A DNA stretch of 36,990 bases from DATCZS01 sp036525795 (GCA_036525795.1 DATCZS010000141.1:1-36990); one strand, 5' to 3'. Shown: positions 21,910 through 30,409, counted from the stretch's first letter. Notes: generated by a model not told the origin, from the sequence alone. A program made the numbers and translations.

Positions 21910-22896
21910 GTGCACGTACCGGACGGCTTCATCAATGGCGCCACATCGCTGGGAGCTGCGCTGGTCGCAGCCGGCGGTCTCGGTGCGGCCCTGCGCCGCG
22001 GTGCCGCGACGCTGAGAGAGCGGCAGATCCCCTTTGCCGGGCTCGCCGCCGCCTTCGTCTTCGTTCTCCAGATGCTCAACTTCCCGGTGGCGGCGGGCAC
22101 CTCGGGCCATCTGCTGGGAGGGGCGCTGGCCGCGATCCTCCTCGGTCCGGCAATGGGCATCACCGTGATCTCGGTGGTGGTGATCGTTCAGGCGCTTCTC
22201 TTCGCCGACGGCGGAGTGACCGCCCTCGGCCTCAACGTGCTCAACATGGCGGTACTGACCGCCCTCAGCGGATGGCTGGTGTTCCGGATGGTGATGTGGG
22301 CCGCTCCGAAACGGCCAGGTGTCCTCATGGTCGCAACCATGGTGGCGGCCTGGGCTTCGGTGGTCGTCTCCGCGGCCGGATTCGCGCTGCAGTACGGCAT
22401 CGGCGGCCAGGGCGGCGTGGATCCCGGGACCGTGTTCGCGGCGATGGTCGGCGTCCACGCCCTGATCGGCATCGGAGAGGGGATCATCACCGCCGGCGTG
22501 GTGGGGGCGGTGCTCGCCGTTCGGCCGGATCTCGTGACCGGGGCGGTGCGACATGGAGTGGGAGCGGGGATCGTGAGACCTTCGCGAGTGTCGATGGCGG
22601 CGTTTGCCGCCGCAGGCGTGCTCGTGGCGCTGGTGCTGGTCGTCTTCGTGGCCCCGCTCGCCAGCGGCGACCCGGACGGACTGGAGCGGGTGGCCGCCGA
22701 CACCGGGTTCCTGGAAGCGGCCGAGGAACCCGTCTTTGGGGGCCCATTGACGGGCTACGGGGTGGCGGGAATCGAGTCGGAGGCCCTCGGGACGGTCTTC
22801 TCAGGCCTCGTCGGCATCATCGCCACATTCGGGGTCGGCATGATCGGGGTCGGTCTGCTTCGCCGGTTCCGTTCGGGCGAGGCCGGGCACTCATGA
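21910..22896 (+). CDS. ECF nickel/cobalt transporter, CbiM/NikM with fused PDGLE (CbiN/NikN-like) domain
   Basis: A 328-aa protein. The GTG at 21910 gives VHVPDGFI, the mandatory start of CbiM/NikM, whose N-terminal amine and His2 ligate the metal; in-frame codons upstream would destroy this. Six or seven helices follow, with HLLGGALAAILLGP near 63-76. The C-terminal part contains ASGDPDGLERVAAD (about 256-269), the PDGLE domain that replaces separate CbiN. This is the substrate-binding component of an energy-coupling-factor importer. Nickel is preferred over cobalt only because of the Nur-like operator; the protein sequence alone does not decide. Confidence 0.88.
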   Translation: MHVPDGFINGATSLGAALVAAGGLGAALRRGAATLRERQIPFAGLAAAFVFVLQMLNFPVAAGTSGHLLGGALAAILLGPAMGITVISVVVIVQALLFADGGVTALGLNVLNMAVLTALSGWLVFRMVMWAAPKRPGVLMVATMVAAWASVVVSAAGFALQYGIGGQGGVDPGTVFAAMVGVHALIGIGEGIITAGVVGAVLAVRPDLVTGAVRHGVGAGIVRPSRVSMAAFAAAGVLVALVLVVFVAPLASGDPDGLERVAADTGFLEAAEEPVFGGPLTGYGVAGIESEALGTVFSGLVGIIATFGVGMIGVGLLRRFRSGEAGHS

Positions 22897-23654
22897 GTGG
22901 CGGTCACACCCATGCCCTCCATGTCCACGGCCATTCCCTGATCCACCGGCTGCCGCCCGAGACGAAGGTGGCAGCTCACCTGGCGTTCGTGGTGGCGGTG
23001 GTGCTCACCCCTCGCTCCCAGGTGTGGGCCTTTGCGGTGCACGCTCTCCTGCTGCTGGGAGTCGTGAGCCTCTCCGAGGTGCCCTTCGGATTCTTCGTAC
23101 GGCGACTGGGCGTGGAGATCCCCTTCGTGCTGTTCGCGGTATTCCTCCCGTTCCTGGGCGGAGGTCCGGAGGTCACCGTCGGCGGGCTCGAACTGTCGCG
23201 CGAAGGCTTGTGGGGGGCGTGGAACATCCTCGCCAAGGCCACTCTGGGAGTTGGTGCCTCGGTGATGCTCGTCGCCACCACAGAAGTGCCCGAGTTGCTT
23301 CGGGGGTTGGATCGTCTGAAGGTCCCCACGGTGATCACTGCCATCGCCGGCTTCATGGTTCGCTATCTGGACGTGATCGCCGGCGAGCTTCGCCGCATGC
23401 GCACCGCCATGGCAGCCCGGGGGTACCAACCGCAATGGATAGGACAGATCCGGGGACTGGCCCATGCCGGAGGGGCCCTGTTCATCCGCTCCTACGAGCG
23501 CGGCGAACGGGTTCATCAGGCGATGCTCGCACGGGGATACGGCGGGCGAATGCCGGACCTGGGAACGGTCCGGGCACGGAAGACCGAATGGGTGCTGGCA
23601 GGCGTCGTCCCGCTGAGCGCCTGGGTGGTCGCGATGATCGCGGTGGCCGCATGA
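22893..23654 (+). CDS. ECF transporter transmembrane (T) component, CbiQ/NikQ
   Basis: A 253-aa protein, coupled to the M gene by ATGA overlap. The N-terminus is unusually histidine-rich (GGHTHALHVHGHSLIH, six His in the first 18 residues), a possible metal-holding tail at the membrane. The body has the T-component features: LPPETKVAAHLAF, several helices, and two cytoplasmic coupling motifs, AMAARGYQPQ near 176 and AMLARGYGG near 210, which dock into the ATPase. Confidence 0.9.
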   Translation: MSGGHTHALHVHGHSLIHRLPPETKVAAHLAFVVAVVLTPRSQVWAFAVHALLLLGVVSLSEVPFGFFVRRLGVEIPFVLFAVFLPFLGGGPEVTVGGLELSREGLWGAWNILAKATLGVGASVMLVATTEVPELLRGLDRLKVPTVITAIAGFMVRYLDVIAGELRRMRTAMAARGYQPQWIGQIRGLAHAGGALFIRSYERGERVHQAMLARGYGGRMPDLGTVRARKTEWVLAGVVPLSAWVVAMIAVAA

Positions 23655-24394
23655 GCGCGCTGTCTGTCCGCGATGTGCGCTTCTCCTACCCCGGTGGTGG
23701 CGAGGTGCTGTGCGGACTGGATCTCTCCGTCGAACGGGGTGAACGGGTTGCCGTCCTGGGGCCCAATGGAGCGGGCAAGACGACGCTGATGCTGCATCTG
23801 ATCGGGATTCTCACGGCGGGTGCCGGCCACATAGAGGTGGCCGGGACCAGGCTGGAAGACGGCACCGTGCGTGAGATCCGGCGACGGGTCGGTCTGGTGT
23901 TCCAGGACCCAGACGATCAGCTCTTCATGCCCACCGTCGAACAGGATGTCGCCTTCGGACCGGCGAACTTCGGAGTGGCCGGAGACGAACTCGCCGCCCG
24001 GGTGCACCGGGCCCTCGACCAGGTCGGGGCAGGACACCTGGCGGGCTCCGCCCCGCACCACCTGTCTGGCGGGGAGAGAAGACGAGTCTCGCTCGCCACG
24101 GTGCTGGCGATGGAGCCCGAGATCCTCGTGCTCGACGAGCCGACCTCCGGACTCGATCCAGCCGGCAGGCGCGAGCTCGCCGGCGTGCTCGCGTCGCTCG
24201 ACGTGACGATGATCATGGTGACCCACGACCTTCCGTTCGCCCTCGAGCTGTGCCCGCGGTCGGTGGTGGTGAACGGTGGGCGGGTGGTGGCAGACGGCAC
24301 GACACGCGACGTGCTCCTCGACCGGGCGCTGATGACCGCCAACCGGCTGGAGCTGCCGATGGGGTTCGATCCCACCAGGATCGAACTGCCGTAA
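23651..24394 (+). CDS. ECF transporter ATPase, CbiO/NikO
   Basis: A 247-aa ABC ATPase coupled by ATGA to the T component. Walker A GPNGAGKTT (37-45), Q-loop VFQDPDDQLF, signature LSGGERRRV, Walker B ILVLDEPTSGLD, and H-loop MVTHDLP are all intact. The DPDDQLF segment is typical of ECF ATPases. One ATPase gene suggests a homodimer, as in dedicated group I ECF systems. Confidence 0.92.
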   Translation: MSALSVRDVRFSYPGGGEVLCGLDLSVERGERVAVLGPNGAGKTTLMLHLIGILTAGAGHIEVAGTRLEDGTVREIRRRVGLVFQDPDDQLFMPTVEQDVAFGPANFGVAGDELAARVHRALDQVGAGHLAGSAPHHLSGGERRRVSLATVLAMEPEILVLDEPTSGLDPAGRRELAGVLASLDVTMIMVTHDLPFALELCPRSVVVNGGRVVADGTTRDVLLDRALMTANRLELPMGFDPTRIELP

Positions 24395-24397
24395 GCT
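24392..24397 (+). promoter_or_regulatory. Putative -10 box (TAAGCT) embedded in the CbiO stop codon
   Basis: The TAA stop at 24392 begins TAAGCT. A start about 7 nt later leaves a leader of about 17 nt with GGAGG before the ATG at 24421. Confidence 0.35.
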
Positions 24398-24420
24398 CAG
24401 CCGCCGGTCGGAGGTGGTCG

Positions 24421-25857
24421 ATGCAGAGGTTCGAGTGGGTGCTGTTCGGCGTGGTGGGCGCAGCCGTCTACCTGCCGGTGGTGCTCGCCACGCGCCTGCG
24501 GCGGGGGATCATGGCCGCCGTGCTGTTCGCCGCTCTCGGCTCCCAGGTCGTCGCCGAGGGAGTCAGGTGGCAGCTGTGGCCGATGTACCTTGCCGCGGTC
24601 GGCCTGGCGGTGGGCGATGTGCTGTGGGACGACCGCCGGGTGCGCGGTTGGCCGCGCCTGCGGCGCAGCCTGGCGGGGACAATCGGCGTGGCGGGACTGG
24701 CGGTGCTGCCGCTGGCGCTGCCGATTCCGGTGCTGCCGGGGCCCAGCGGCCCATATCCGGTTGGCACCGCCACCTACGTGGTGGTGGATCCCGAACGGGT
24801 GGAGGAGTACGGCCGTACGCCGGCCGAGGAGGGCCAGGACGACGAGGACTCGGGCGACGAAGCCGCATCCGCTCCCCGGCGATTGGCGGTCCAGGTGTGG
24901 TATCCGGCCGTCGACGATCCGGCCGTGCCACCGCAGACGTGGAACCCAGACTGGGATCTCGTGGGGCCGGCGATGGCTCGCCGGCTGGGGTTCCCCGGAT
25001 TCTTCCTCGGTCACGTCGGCGATATCGCCGGGTTCGGTCGAACCGGACTCGGCGTTCTCAGCGGCCGTCTGCCCGTCGTGCTCTATTCCCACGGTTGGAC
25101 CGGGTTTCGCACCATCGCCCTCAACCAGATGGAGTCGCTCGCCAGCCATGGCTATGTGGTGATCGCCGCGGACCACGCCTACGGGGCGATCGCCAGTCGA
25201 TTCCCGGACGGCGAGGAAGTCCTCCTCGATCCGAACGCGCTCCCCGAAGGCGAGGACATCGACGAAGACGACTATCAGCAGGCGGCCGAATCCCTGGTGG
25301 AGACCTTCGCAGACGACCTCCACTTGATCATCGGAGAACTCGACATGGGCCGGGATGGCGCGTTCGGATCGCTGTCCGAGCATGTCGACCTCGAGCACAT
25401 GGGCGTCTTCGGGCACTCGACCGGCGGGGGAGCGGCCGTGCGATTCTGCATAGAGGAGGAGCGCTGCGACGCGGTGCTCGGCCAGGATGCGTGGGTGGAA
25501 CCGATTCCCGATCGGATCGTCGCCGAAGAGCTGTCCCAGCCGAGTCTGTTCTTCCGGTCCGAGACGTGGATCGACACCCCCAACGACCGCCGCCTGCGGG
25601 GCCTGGCCGAACGGAGCGAGCAGGAGTCGTACTGGATGGGGATCACCGGGGCCGGGCACAACGACTTCGTGATGACCCCCCTGTTCTCGCCCGTGGCCGA
25701 CCGGCTCGGCTTGAAGGGACCGATTCCCCCGTCCCGCATCATCCCGATCATCGACCGCTATCTCGTGGCGTTCTTCGATCGATATCTGTATGAGATCGGC
25801 GGGGCGGTGCTCGACGGGGAACCGCCCCCCGAGGTCTCGGTCGAGTTGCTTCCGTGA
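24421..25857 (+). CDS. Membrane-anchored PAF-acetylhydrolase-like alpha/beta hydrolase
   Basis: A 478-aa protein with GGAGG ahead of the ATG. Three or four helices fill residues 5-110, then an acidic linker (EEGQDDEDSGDEA, about 138-150). The hydrolase domain resembles the PAF-acetylhydrolase isoform II family: LAVQVWYPA (about 156), VVLYSHGWTGFRT oxyanion loop (about 219-231), nucleophile FGHSTGGG with Ser near 332, acid Asp possibly in LGQDAW near 355, and the late His in GAGHNDF near 416. It is likely anchored with the catalytic domain outside. Phospholipid or ester substrate unknown. Confidence 0.75.
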   Translation: MQRFEWVLFGVVGAAVYLPVVLATRLRRGIMAAVLFAALGSQVVAEGVRWQLWPMYLAAVGLAVGDVLWDDRRVRGWPRLRRSLAGTIGVAGLAVLPLALPIPVLPGPSGPYPVGTATYVVVDPERVEEYGRTPAEEGQDDEDSGDEAASAPRRLAVQVWYPAVDDPAVPPQTWNPDWDLVGPAMARRLGFPGFFLGHVGDIAGFGRTGLGVLSGRLPVVLYSHGWTGFRTIALNQMESLASHGYVVIAADHAYGAIASRFPDGEEVLLDPNALPEGEDIDEDDYQQAAESLVETFADDLHLIIGELDMGRDGAFGSLSEHVDLEHMGVFGHSTGGGAAVRFCIEEERCDAVLGQDAWVEPIPDRIVAEELSQPSLFFRSETWIDTPNDRRLRGLAERSEQESYWMGITGAGHNDFVMTPLFSPVADRLGLKGPIPPSRIIPIIDRYLVAFFDRYLYEIGGAVLDGEPPPEVSVELLP

Positions 25858-25869
25858 CGTCCGGTGTGA

Positions 25870-25906
25870 GGAGTCGGCCGGCCGGCGATGTGGCCCTGTC
25901 GACTCC
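25870..25906. terminator. Inverted repeat between convergent genes, possible bidirectional terminator
   Basis: GGAGTCG (25870-25876) pairs with CGACTCC (25900-25906). The 23-nt interior contains GGCCGGCC, which can pair further. It lies between the stop at 25857 and the ccmE stop at 25916. Confidence 0.45.
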
Positions 25907-25915
25907 GTGGCGACG

Positions 25916-26326
25916 TCATCCGGGAGGAGGAGCGTTCCCCTCTTCCGGCGCCTCGTAGTCGGCGGCATGGCGGAGCACAGGCGGGTTGTCCGAGACGAAT
26001 CGGTCGCCTTCGAACCTTCCCTCGATCAACACCTCGATGCCCTCCTGGAAGAGGAGCGGAGTGGTTGCCGACAGTTCGACGGGGATGGTCACGATCTCGT
26101 CGGTCACCGAGAACGACGTGATGTCGCCTGACTGCTGGACGGAACCAGGAACCACCGTTCCGGCCAGCTGGAACACGCGCCCATCGGCGAAGTCGGCCCG
26201 GCGCTCCATCGCCTCATGCGGGTACAGGTAGTACACGGCGTCGCCGCTGGCGGCCTGGACCAGGAAGTATCCGGCGAAGCCGATACCCACCGCGGTCACC
26301 ATCAGAAACCAGCGCCTGCCTGTCAC
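25916..26326 (-). CDS. ccmE: Cytochrome c maturation heme chaperone CcmE
   Basis: A 136-aa protein with one N-terminal membrane helix (about 6-24) and a small beta-barrel domain. The heme-attaching histidine motif is RHAADYE, His120-x-x-x-Tyr124, as in the classical His-type CcmE. The GTG start has GGAGG 4 nt upstream and overlaps the ccmD stop. It receives heme from CcmC and passes it to the CcmF/H ligation module, which is not in the window. Last gene of the operon. Confidence 0.88.
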   Translation of the reverse strand: MTGRRWFLMVTAVGIGFAGYFLVQAASGDAVYYLYPHEAMERRADFADGRVFQLAGTVVPGSVQQSGDITSFSVTDEIVTIPVELSATTPLLFQEGIEVLIEGRFEGDRFVSDNPPVLRHAADYEAPEEGNAPPPG

Positions 26327-26424
26327 GATTCCTCCGTCCGGCGGCGCCGCCACAGGAGCACCAGGTAACCGACGACCACCCCGTAGGTGGCGAGATACGA
26401 CGCAATCACGAACGGCTCGGTCAT
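26323..26424 (-). CDS. ccmD: CcmD-like small heme exporter protein
   Basis: A 33-aa peptide, too short for ordinary gene finding. One helix (about 7-24, SYLATYGVVVGYLVLLW) is followed by a strongly basic tail RRRRTEES, the CcmD pattern. It overlaps ccmC by ATGA and ccmE by GTGA, so all three are coupled. CcmD helps release holo-CcmE from the CcmABC complex. Confidence 0.8.
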   Translation of the reverse strand: MTEPFVIASYLATYGVVVGYLVLLWRRRRTEES

Positions 26425-27137
26425 GACAATCCCTCCAGGTTGGGCGAGGTGACCGCTGCCCCGGCCGCTTCGGCGGCCTCCGCCATGCGAGCTCCGGCGA
26501 TCCGCGCAATCCGCATCCGCTCCATCATCAGGTAGCCATAGAGCAGGGTGAAGGCCAGCAGATTGACCAGCAGCGCCCCGACCATCGACCCCTCCAGGCT
26601 CACTCCATCCGGCCGCACCGTGAACCCTTGGTGAAGGGAGCGCCAGAAGGTGACCGAGAAGTAGACGATGGGAACCTGGACGACCGCCACCAGTCCCAGC
26701 ACTGCGGCGCGACGGGCCCGGGCAGTCGGGTCGGGCGTTGCCCTCCTGAGGGCGAGGTATCCGAGGTAGACGAAGAACATCAGCGCCGTGGACGCCATGC
26801 GGGCGTCGCCCCAGTCCCAGTAGGTTCCCCACACCGGCCGCCCCCAGAGAGAGCCGGTGAACAGCGCCACGCCGGTGAACAGCACCCCGATCTCGGCCGA
26901 CGCCTCCGCCAGGCGGTCCCAGCCGTCGCGTCGGGTGAGCAGCCATCCCGCCGAGCCGAGTGCCGTCACCCCGAACGCCAGGAATGCGAGCCATGCTCCC
27001 GGCACGTGCATGTACATGATCCGGACGTACTCACCCTGAAACGCGTCCGGGGACGAAGTTGCCGCCAGAACCAGGCCGATCCCGAGTGCGAGTGCCGCGA
27101 GCACTCCAATCGAGTTGCGGACCAACGAACCTCTCAT
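26421..27137 (-). CDS. ccmC: Heme handling protein CcmC
   Basis: A 238-aa protein with six helices. MYMHVPGAW near residue 41 carries the first heme-ligand His (44). The tryptophan-rich motif PVWGTYWDWGDAR covers 101-113. FWRSLHQGF near 160 carries the second His. It mounts heme on CcmE. Start by ATGA overlap with ccmB. The C-terminus has a short Ala/Glu-rich tail. Confidence 0.93.
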   Translation of the reverse strand: MRGSLVRNSIGVLAALALGIGLVLAATSSPDAFQGEYVRIMYMHVPGAWLAFLAFGVTALGSAGWLLTRRDGWDRLAEASAEIGVLFTGVALFTGSLWGRPVWGTYWDWGDARMASTALMFFVYLGYLALRRATPDPTARARRAAVLGLVAVVQVPIVYFSVTFWRSLHQGFTVRPDGVSLEGSMVGALLVNLLAFTLLYGYLMMERMRIARIAGARMAEAAEAAGAAVTSPNLEGLS

Positions 27138-27805
27138 GTGGCGGCCTCCTCCAACGGTCGAGCAGCGAGCGTTCCAACAGCGGCGAGCACGAGATTCGTG
27201 ATCACCAGCACCAATGTCCACGCAAGAGTACCGTCGCCCCGCCCAAGTGCCTCGAGCGTCTGGGCCGCCCCCATCATCAGGGGCACGGCGACAGGTACCA
27301 CCAGCAGCGGGGCGAGGGCGGTTCGAGTCCTCAGTCCCACCGTGACGTCTCCCGCCAGAGTGGCGAGCATGGCCAGGCCGGAGGCGAACAGCCCACCGAC
27401 CGGGATCATCCAGATCCAGCCCGAGATGGACGCCGGTTGGTAGAAGATCAGCGTCAGCGGCGCCATCAGGACGAGGACGGCGGCGATCAGCAGCGTCGCC
27501 GCCAGACTCCGGCCCACGAACCGGGCGGAGGGGTCGACGCCGAGAAGCGCCAGGTGGCGGCGCTGCATCTCGCTCTCCTGACCCGTCTGGCGCAGCGCCA
27601 CCTGCATCCCGAAGAGCAGGGCCACGAGCCAGTACACCGGGAAGGCGAGCGCCTGGAGCCGGGTCGCCTGTGCATCCGTGGCGAGCGGCACCACGAAGAC
27701 CGCAGCCGCGGCGAAGGGAAGCACCACCGACAGCACCTCGCTGGAACGGCCTTCGACCTTGAGGTCGCGGAGCGCGATCGCCCAGGCCTGTCTCCAGAAT
27801 CTCAT
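27134..27805 (-). CDS. ccmB: Heme exporter membrane subunit CcmB
   Basis: A 223-aa protein with six helices. It opens RQAWAIALRDLKVEGRSSEVL, the conserved cytoplasmic amphipathic start of CcmB, followed by VLPFAAAAVFVVPL. It overlaps both neighbours by ATGA. It is the membrane partner of the CcmA ATPase. Confidence 0.9.
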   Translation of the reverse strand: MRFWRQAWAIALRDLKVEGRSSEVLSVVLPFAAAAVFVVPLATDAQATRLQALAFPVYWLVALLFGMQVALRQTGQESEMQRRHLALLGVDPSARFVGRSLAATLLIAAVLVLMAPLTLIFYQPASISGWIWMIPVGGLFASGLAMLATLAGDVTVGLRTRTALAPLLVVPVAVPLMMGAAQTLEALGRGDGTLAWTLVLVITNLVLAAVGTLAARPLEEAAT

Positions 27806-28440
27806 CGCCCCACCCCACGTTCGATGGTGACGACGCGATCGGCGTCCTCTCCGAGGCGAGCGGCATCGTGGGAGACCAGCACCGCCGCCTTGCCGCTGGA
27901 CCGGGCCCGCCGCAGCAGGGCGGCGATGATCTGATCCGCCTCGACGTCGAGACCGGCATGGGCCTCGTCGAGGAGCAGGAGATCGGGGTCGAGCATCACG
28001 AGGCGAGCCAGATCGACCCGGCGCTGCATTCCGTTCGACGAGCGGTCGGCGCGCCGACCGGCTGCGCCCGTGAGACCGACGACGTGCAGCGCCCGCATGG
28101 CGTCGTCGGGAGAGCGGCCCGCCAGCCTGGCTGTGAGGGTCAGGTTCTCCAGCAGCGTGAGCTCGGGGTAGAGCGCCGGGTCGTGGCCAGACCAGCCGAT
28201 GCGGTTGCGCACCGGAAACACGGCGCTCGAACCGATGGAGGCGCCGAACACGGTCCCCGATCCGGCAGTCGGCCGGATCAGCGTGGAGATCACCCCGAGC
28301 AGGGTGGTCTTGCCTGCCCCGTTGGGCCCGGCGATCCCCACCACCTCACCCGGATGCACGCTCAGGGATATGTCGGTGAGAACCGGAACGTGGCCGAACC
28401 GGACTCCGATGGCGTCGAGCGCGACGAACGGTGTGCTCAT
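27802..28440 (-). CDS. ccmA: Heme exporter ATPase CcmA
   Basis: A 212-aa ABC ATPase. Walker A is GPNGAGKTT near 39-47 and Walker B LLLLDEAHAGLD near 162. The signature is weak (SSNGMQRRVDLAR), which is common in CcmA-type ATPases. The ATG at 28440 begins a normal N-terminus (STPFVALDAIGVRFG); upstream codons run into the divergent regulator promoter. First gene of ccmABCDE, with a TACACT box 9 nt ahead of the start. Confidence 0.88.
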   Translation of the reverse strand: MSTPFVALDAIGVRFGHVPVLTDISLSVHPGEVVGIAGPNGAGKTTLLGVISTLIRPTAGSGTVFGASIGSSAVFPVRNRIGWSGHDPALYPELTLLENLTLTARLAGRSPDDAMRALHVVGLTGAAGRRADRSSNGMQRRVDLARLVMLDPDLLLLDEAHAGLDVEADQIIAALLRRARSSGKAAVLVSHDAARLGEDADRVVTIERGVGR

Positions 28441-28449
28441 GAAGGCGGC

Positions 28450-28455
28450 AGTGTA
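28450..28455 (-). promoter_or_regulatory. Putative -10 box (TACACT) of the ccm operon
   Basis: TACACT lies 9 nt before the ATG at 28440 on the minus strand, which would give a leader of only 2-3 nt. Confidence 0.4.
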
Positions 28456-28517
28456 TGGGATCGGCCCGGATTCCCTCATTCGGCCGGGAAACTCCCTCGA
28501 AACTCGCCCCCGGGACG

Positions 28518-28547
28518 TTGGGCCGCCGATCGATTGGACCATACGAT
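28518..28547 (+). promoter_or_regulatory. Promoter of the response regulator gene (TTGGGC-N18-TACGAT)
   Basis: TTGGGC (28518-28523), 18-bp spacer, TACGAT (28542-28547), then 6 nt to the ATG at 28554. One of the few places where a -35-like hexamer is recognisable. Confidence 0.5.
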
Positions 28548-28553
28548 GTCGGA

Positions 28554-29243
28554 ATGGTTGCCAGAAGCGCCCGCATCCTGGTGGTCGACGACGAGCCTCG
28601 GGTGAGGGAGGTCGTCGCCGCCTATCTCGAGCGGGAGGGGTACCGGGTCGACCAGGCGGAGGATGCAGACGCCGCCCGTTCCCGCCTCGCTGCCGCCCCT
28701 CCCGACCTGATCGTTCTCGACGTGATGTTCCCCGGGGCATCGGGGCTCGACCTGCTCTCGGAGCTCCGGTCGGGAGGAGACGTCCCCGTGATCCTGCTCA
28801 CCGCCCGGGCGGAGGAGACCGACAGGGTGCTCGGCCTGGAACTCGGCGCCGACGACTACGTCGTGAAGCCGTTCTCGCCCAGGGAGCTGGTGGCCAGGGT
28901 GCGAACGGTGCTGCGACGGGCCAGGCCGGTCTCGGAGGTGGAGCGCCTCGAGTTCGAGGACCTGGTGATCGACGCGCCCACCCGGGAGGTGGAGGTTCGC
29001 GGAGCGTCCGTCTCGCTCACGGCGAGGGAGTTCGACCTGCTGGCCTACCTCGCAGCGCATCCACGGCAGGTGTTCAGTCGTGCCCAGCTGCTGGAACAGG
29101 TGTGGGACTCCTCGTCCGAGTGGCAGGACCCGGCGACGGTGACGGTTCACATGCGGCGCCTCCGGGCCAAGCTGGAGCGAGACCCATCCGCGCCGCGGTG
29201 GCTGGAGACGGTGTGGGGCGTCGGATACCGATTTCGCCCATGA
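28554..29243 (+). CDS. OmpR/PhoB-type response regulator
   Basis: A 229-aa protein. The receiver domain (residues about 6-120) has the acidic pair Asp12-Asp13, phosphoacceptor Asp56 (LIVLDVMFP), switch Thr in LLTAR and Lys105 (VVKPFSPRE). The C-terminal winged helix begins near 130 and contains LTAREFDLLAYLA, the VTVHMRRLRAKL recognition helix and GVGYRF. The ATG at 28554 starts right before ARILVVDDE and is 6 nt behind TACGAT. The sensor kinase follows with ATGA overlap. Target genes unknown; the divergent ccm operon is a candidate by position only. Confidence 0.92.
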   Translation: MVARSARILVVDDEPRVREVVAAYLEREGYRVDQAEDADAARSRLAAAPPDLIVLDVMFPGASGLDLLSELRSGGDVPVILLTARAEETDRVLGLELGADDYVVKPFSPRELVARVRTVLRRARPVSEVERLEFEDLVIDAPTREVEVRGASVSLTAREFDLLAYLAAHPRQVFSRAQLLEQVWDSSSEWQDPATVTVHMRRLRAKLERDPSAPRWLETVWGVGYRFRP

Positions 29244-30409
29244 GACGTCTCGCCCTCTCGCTGGCTCTCCTCGTGGCTGCGGTCCTGGCGGTCACCGAGG
29301 CGGCCATGCAGCCCACCCCGGAGGATCGCCTGGCTCTGGCCACGGTCTACACGGTTGCGGCCCTGGGGACGATCGCCGTGTTCGTGGGCGTCAAGAGCTG
29401 GTCGCGGCGCAGCACGCGTCTGACGGTGCTGCTGCAGCTGGTGACGATCGCCTCGGTGTCGGTCGTCGCCGTGACGGTGGTGATCGCCGCCCAGACGATG
29501 TTCTTGAGCGAGCACGACCGCAACCTCGTCCTGGTGGCGCTGCTCCTCGGCCTCGGGCTGGGCACGGCGCTGGCATTCGCGCTCGGAGAAGCAGCCGGGC
29601 GTGACATCGGTCGGCTGGAATCCCTGGCGGCGCGTGTGGCCCACGGCGAATTCGGGGCTGCGCACGGGGTCGAGCGGCGCGACGAGATCGGCTCTCTCGC
29701 AGAGTCGCTGGAGGGGATGGCGGCCCGGCTCGCGGCGAGCGAAGCGGAGCGCAGGATGTTCCTGGCCTCGGTGGGGCACGATCTGCGGACTCCGCTGGCC
29801 GCCATGCGGGCCCAGATCGAGGCGTTCCAGGACGGCGTCATGTCGGATACGGGACGCCTGGTGGACGGCCTGGATCGGGACGTCGCGCACCTGACCCGCC
29901 TGGTGGAGGACCTCTTCCTGTTCGCACGGATGGAGGCGGGCACCCTCACTCACCACCCCGAACGCGTCGACCTGGTGGAGTTGGCCGATGAGGCGGCCGA
30001 GGCGATGGCGCCGCTGGCGCGGCGCAGGGGGGTGGAGGTCTCCACCGCAGGCGTCGCTCCGATGATGGCGGAGGTCGACGCCTGGTCGTTCGGCCGGGTG
30101 TTGCGCAACCTGGTCGACAACGCCATCCGCCATTCGCCGGACGGGGGCATGGTCCGGCTCGAGGTCGAATCCGTCGGCCCGCACGCCCGAATCCGGGTGC
30201 TCGACGATGGCCCCGGCTTCGCCCACGGCATCCGCGAGACGGCGTTCGATCAATTCACGCGGGGCGACCCGGCCCGCAGGCCCGAACACGGTGGCAGCGG
30301 ACTGGGCTTGGCCATCGCCCGGGGCATCGTCGAGGTCCACGGAGGGAGCATCGTCATCGAGGAGGGCGAGGGCGGGCGGGTGGCGATCACCCTTCCGGCC
30401 GGGGTCTGA
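29240..30409 (+). CDS. Sensor histidine kinase
   Basis: A 389-aa protein. Four hydrophobic helices lie in residues about 4-115 with little periplasmic domain, so it probably senses a membrane or internal signal. A HAMP-like linker follows (about 120-165, ending DEIGSLAESLEGMAARL). The dimerisation domain has SVGHDLRTPL with phospho-His180. The ATPase domain carries the N-box DNAIRHSPDGG, the G1 box DDGPGF and the G2 box GGSGLGLAIARGIVEVHGG. It overlaps the regulator gene by ATGA, and its 3' end overlaps the convergent Lgt-like gene by 23 bp. Confidence 0.92.
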   Translation: MRRLALSLALLVAAVLAVTEAAMQPTPEDRLALATVYTVAALGTIAVFVGVKSWSRRSTRLTVLLQLVTIASVSVVAVTVVIAAQTMFLSEHDRNLVLVALLLGLGLGTALAFALGEAAGRDIGRLESLAARVAHGEFGAAHGVERRDEIGSLAESLEGMAARLAASEAERRMFLASVGHDLRTPLAAMRAQIEAFQDGVMSDTGRLVDGLDRDVAHLTRLVEDLFLFARMEAGTLTHHPERVDLVELADEAAEAMAPLARRRGVEVSTAGVAPMMAEVDAWSFGRVLRNLVDNAIRHSPDGGMVRLEVESVGPHARIRVLDDGPGFAHGIRETAFDQFTRGDPARRPEHGGSGLGLAIARGIVEVHGGSIVIEEGEGGRVAITLPAGV

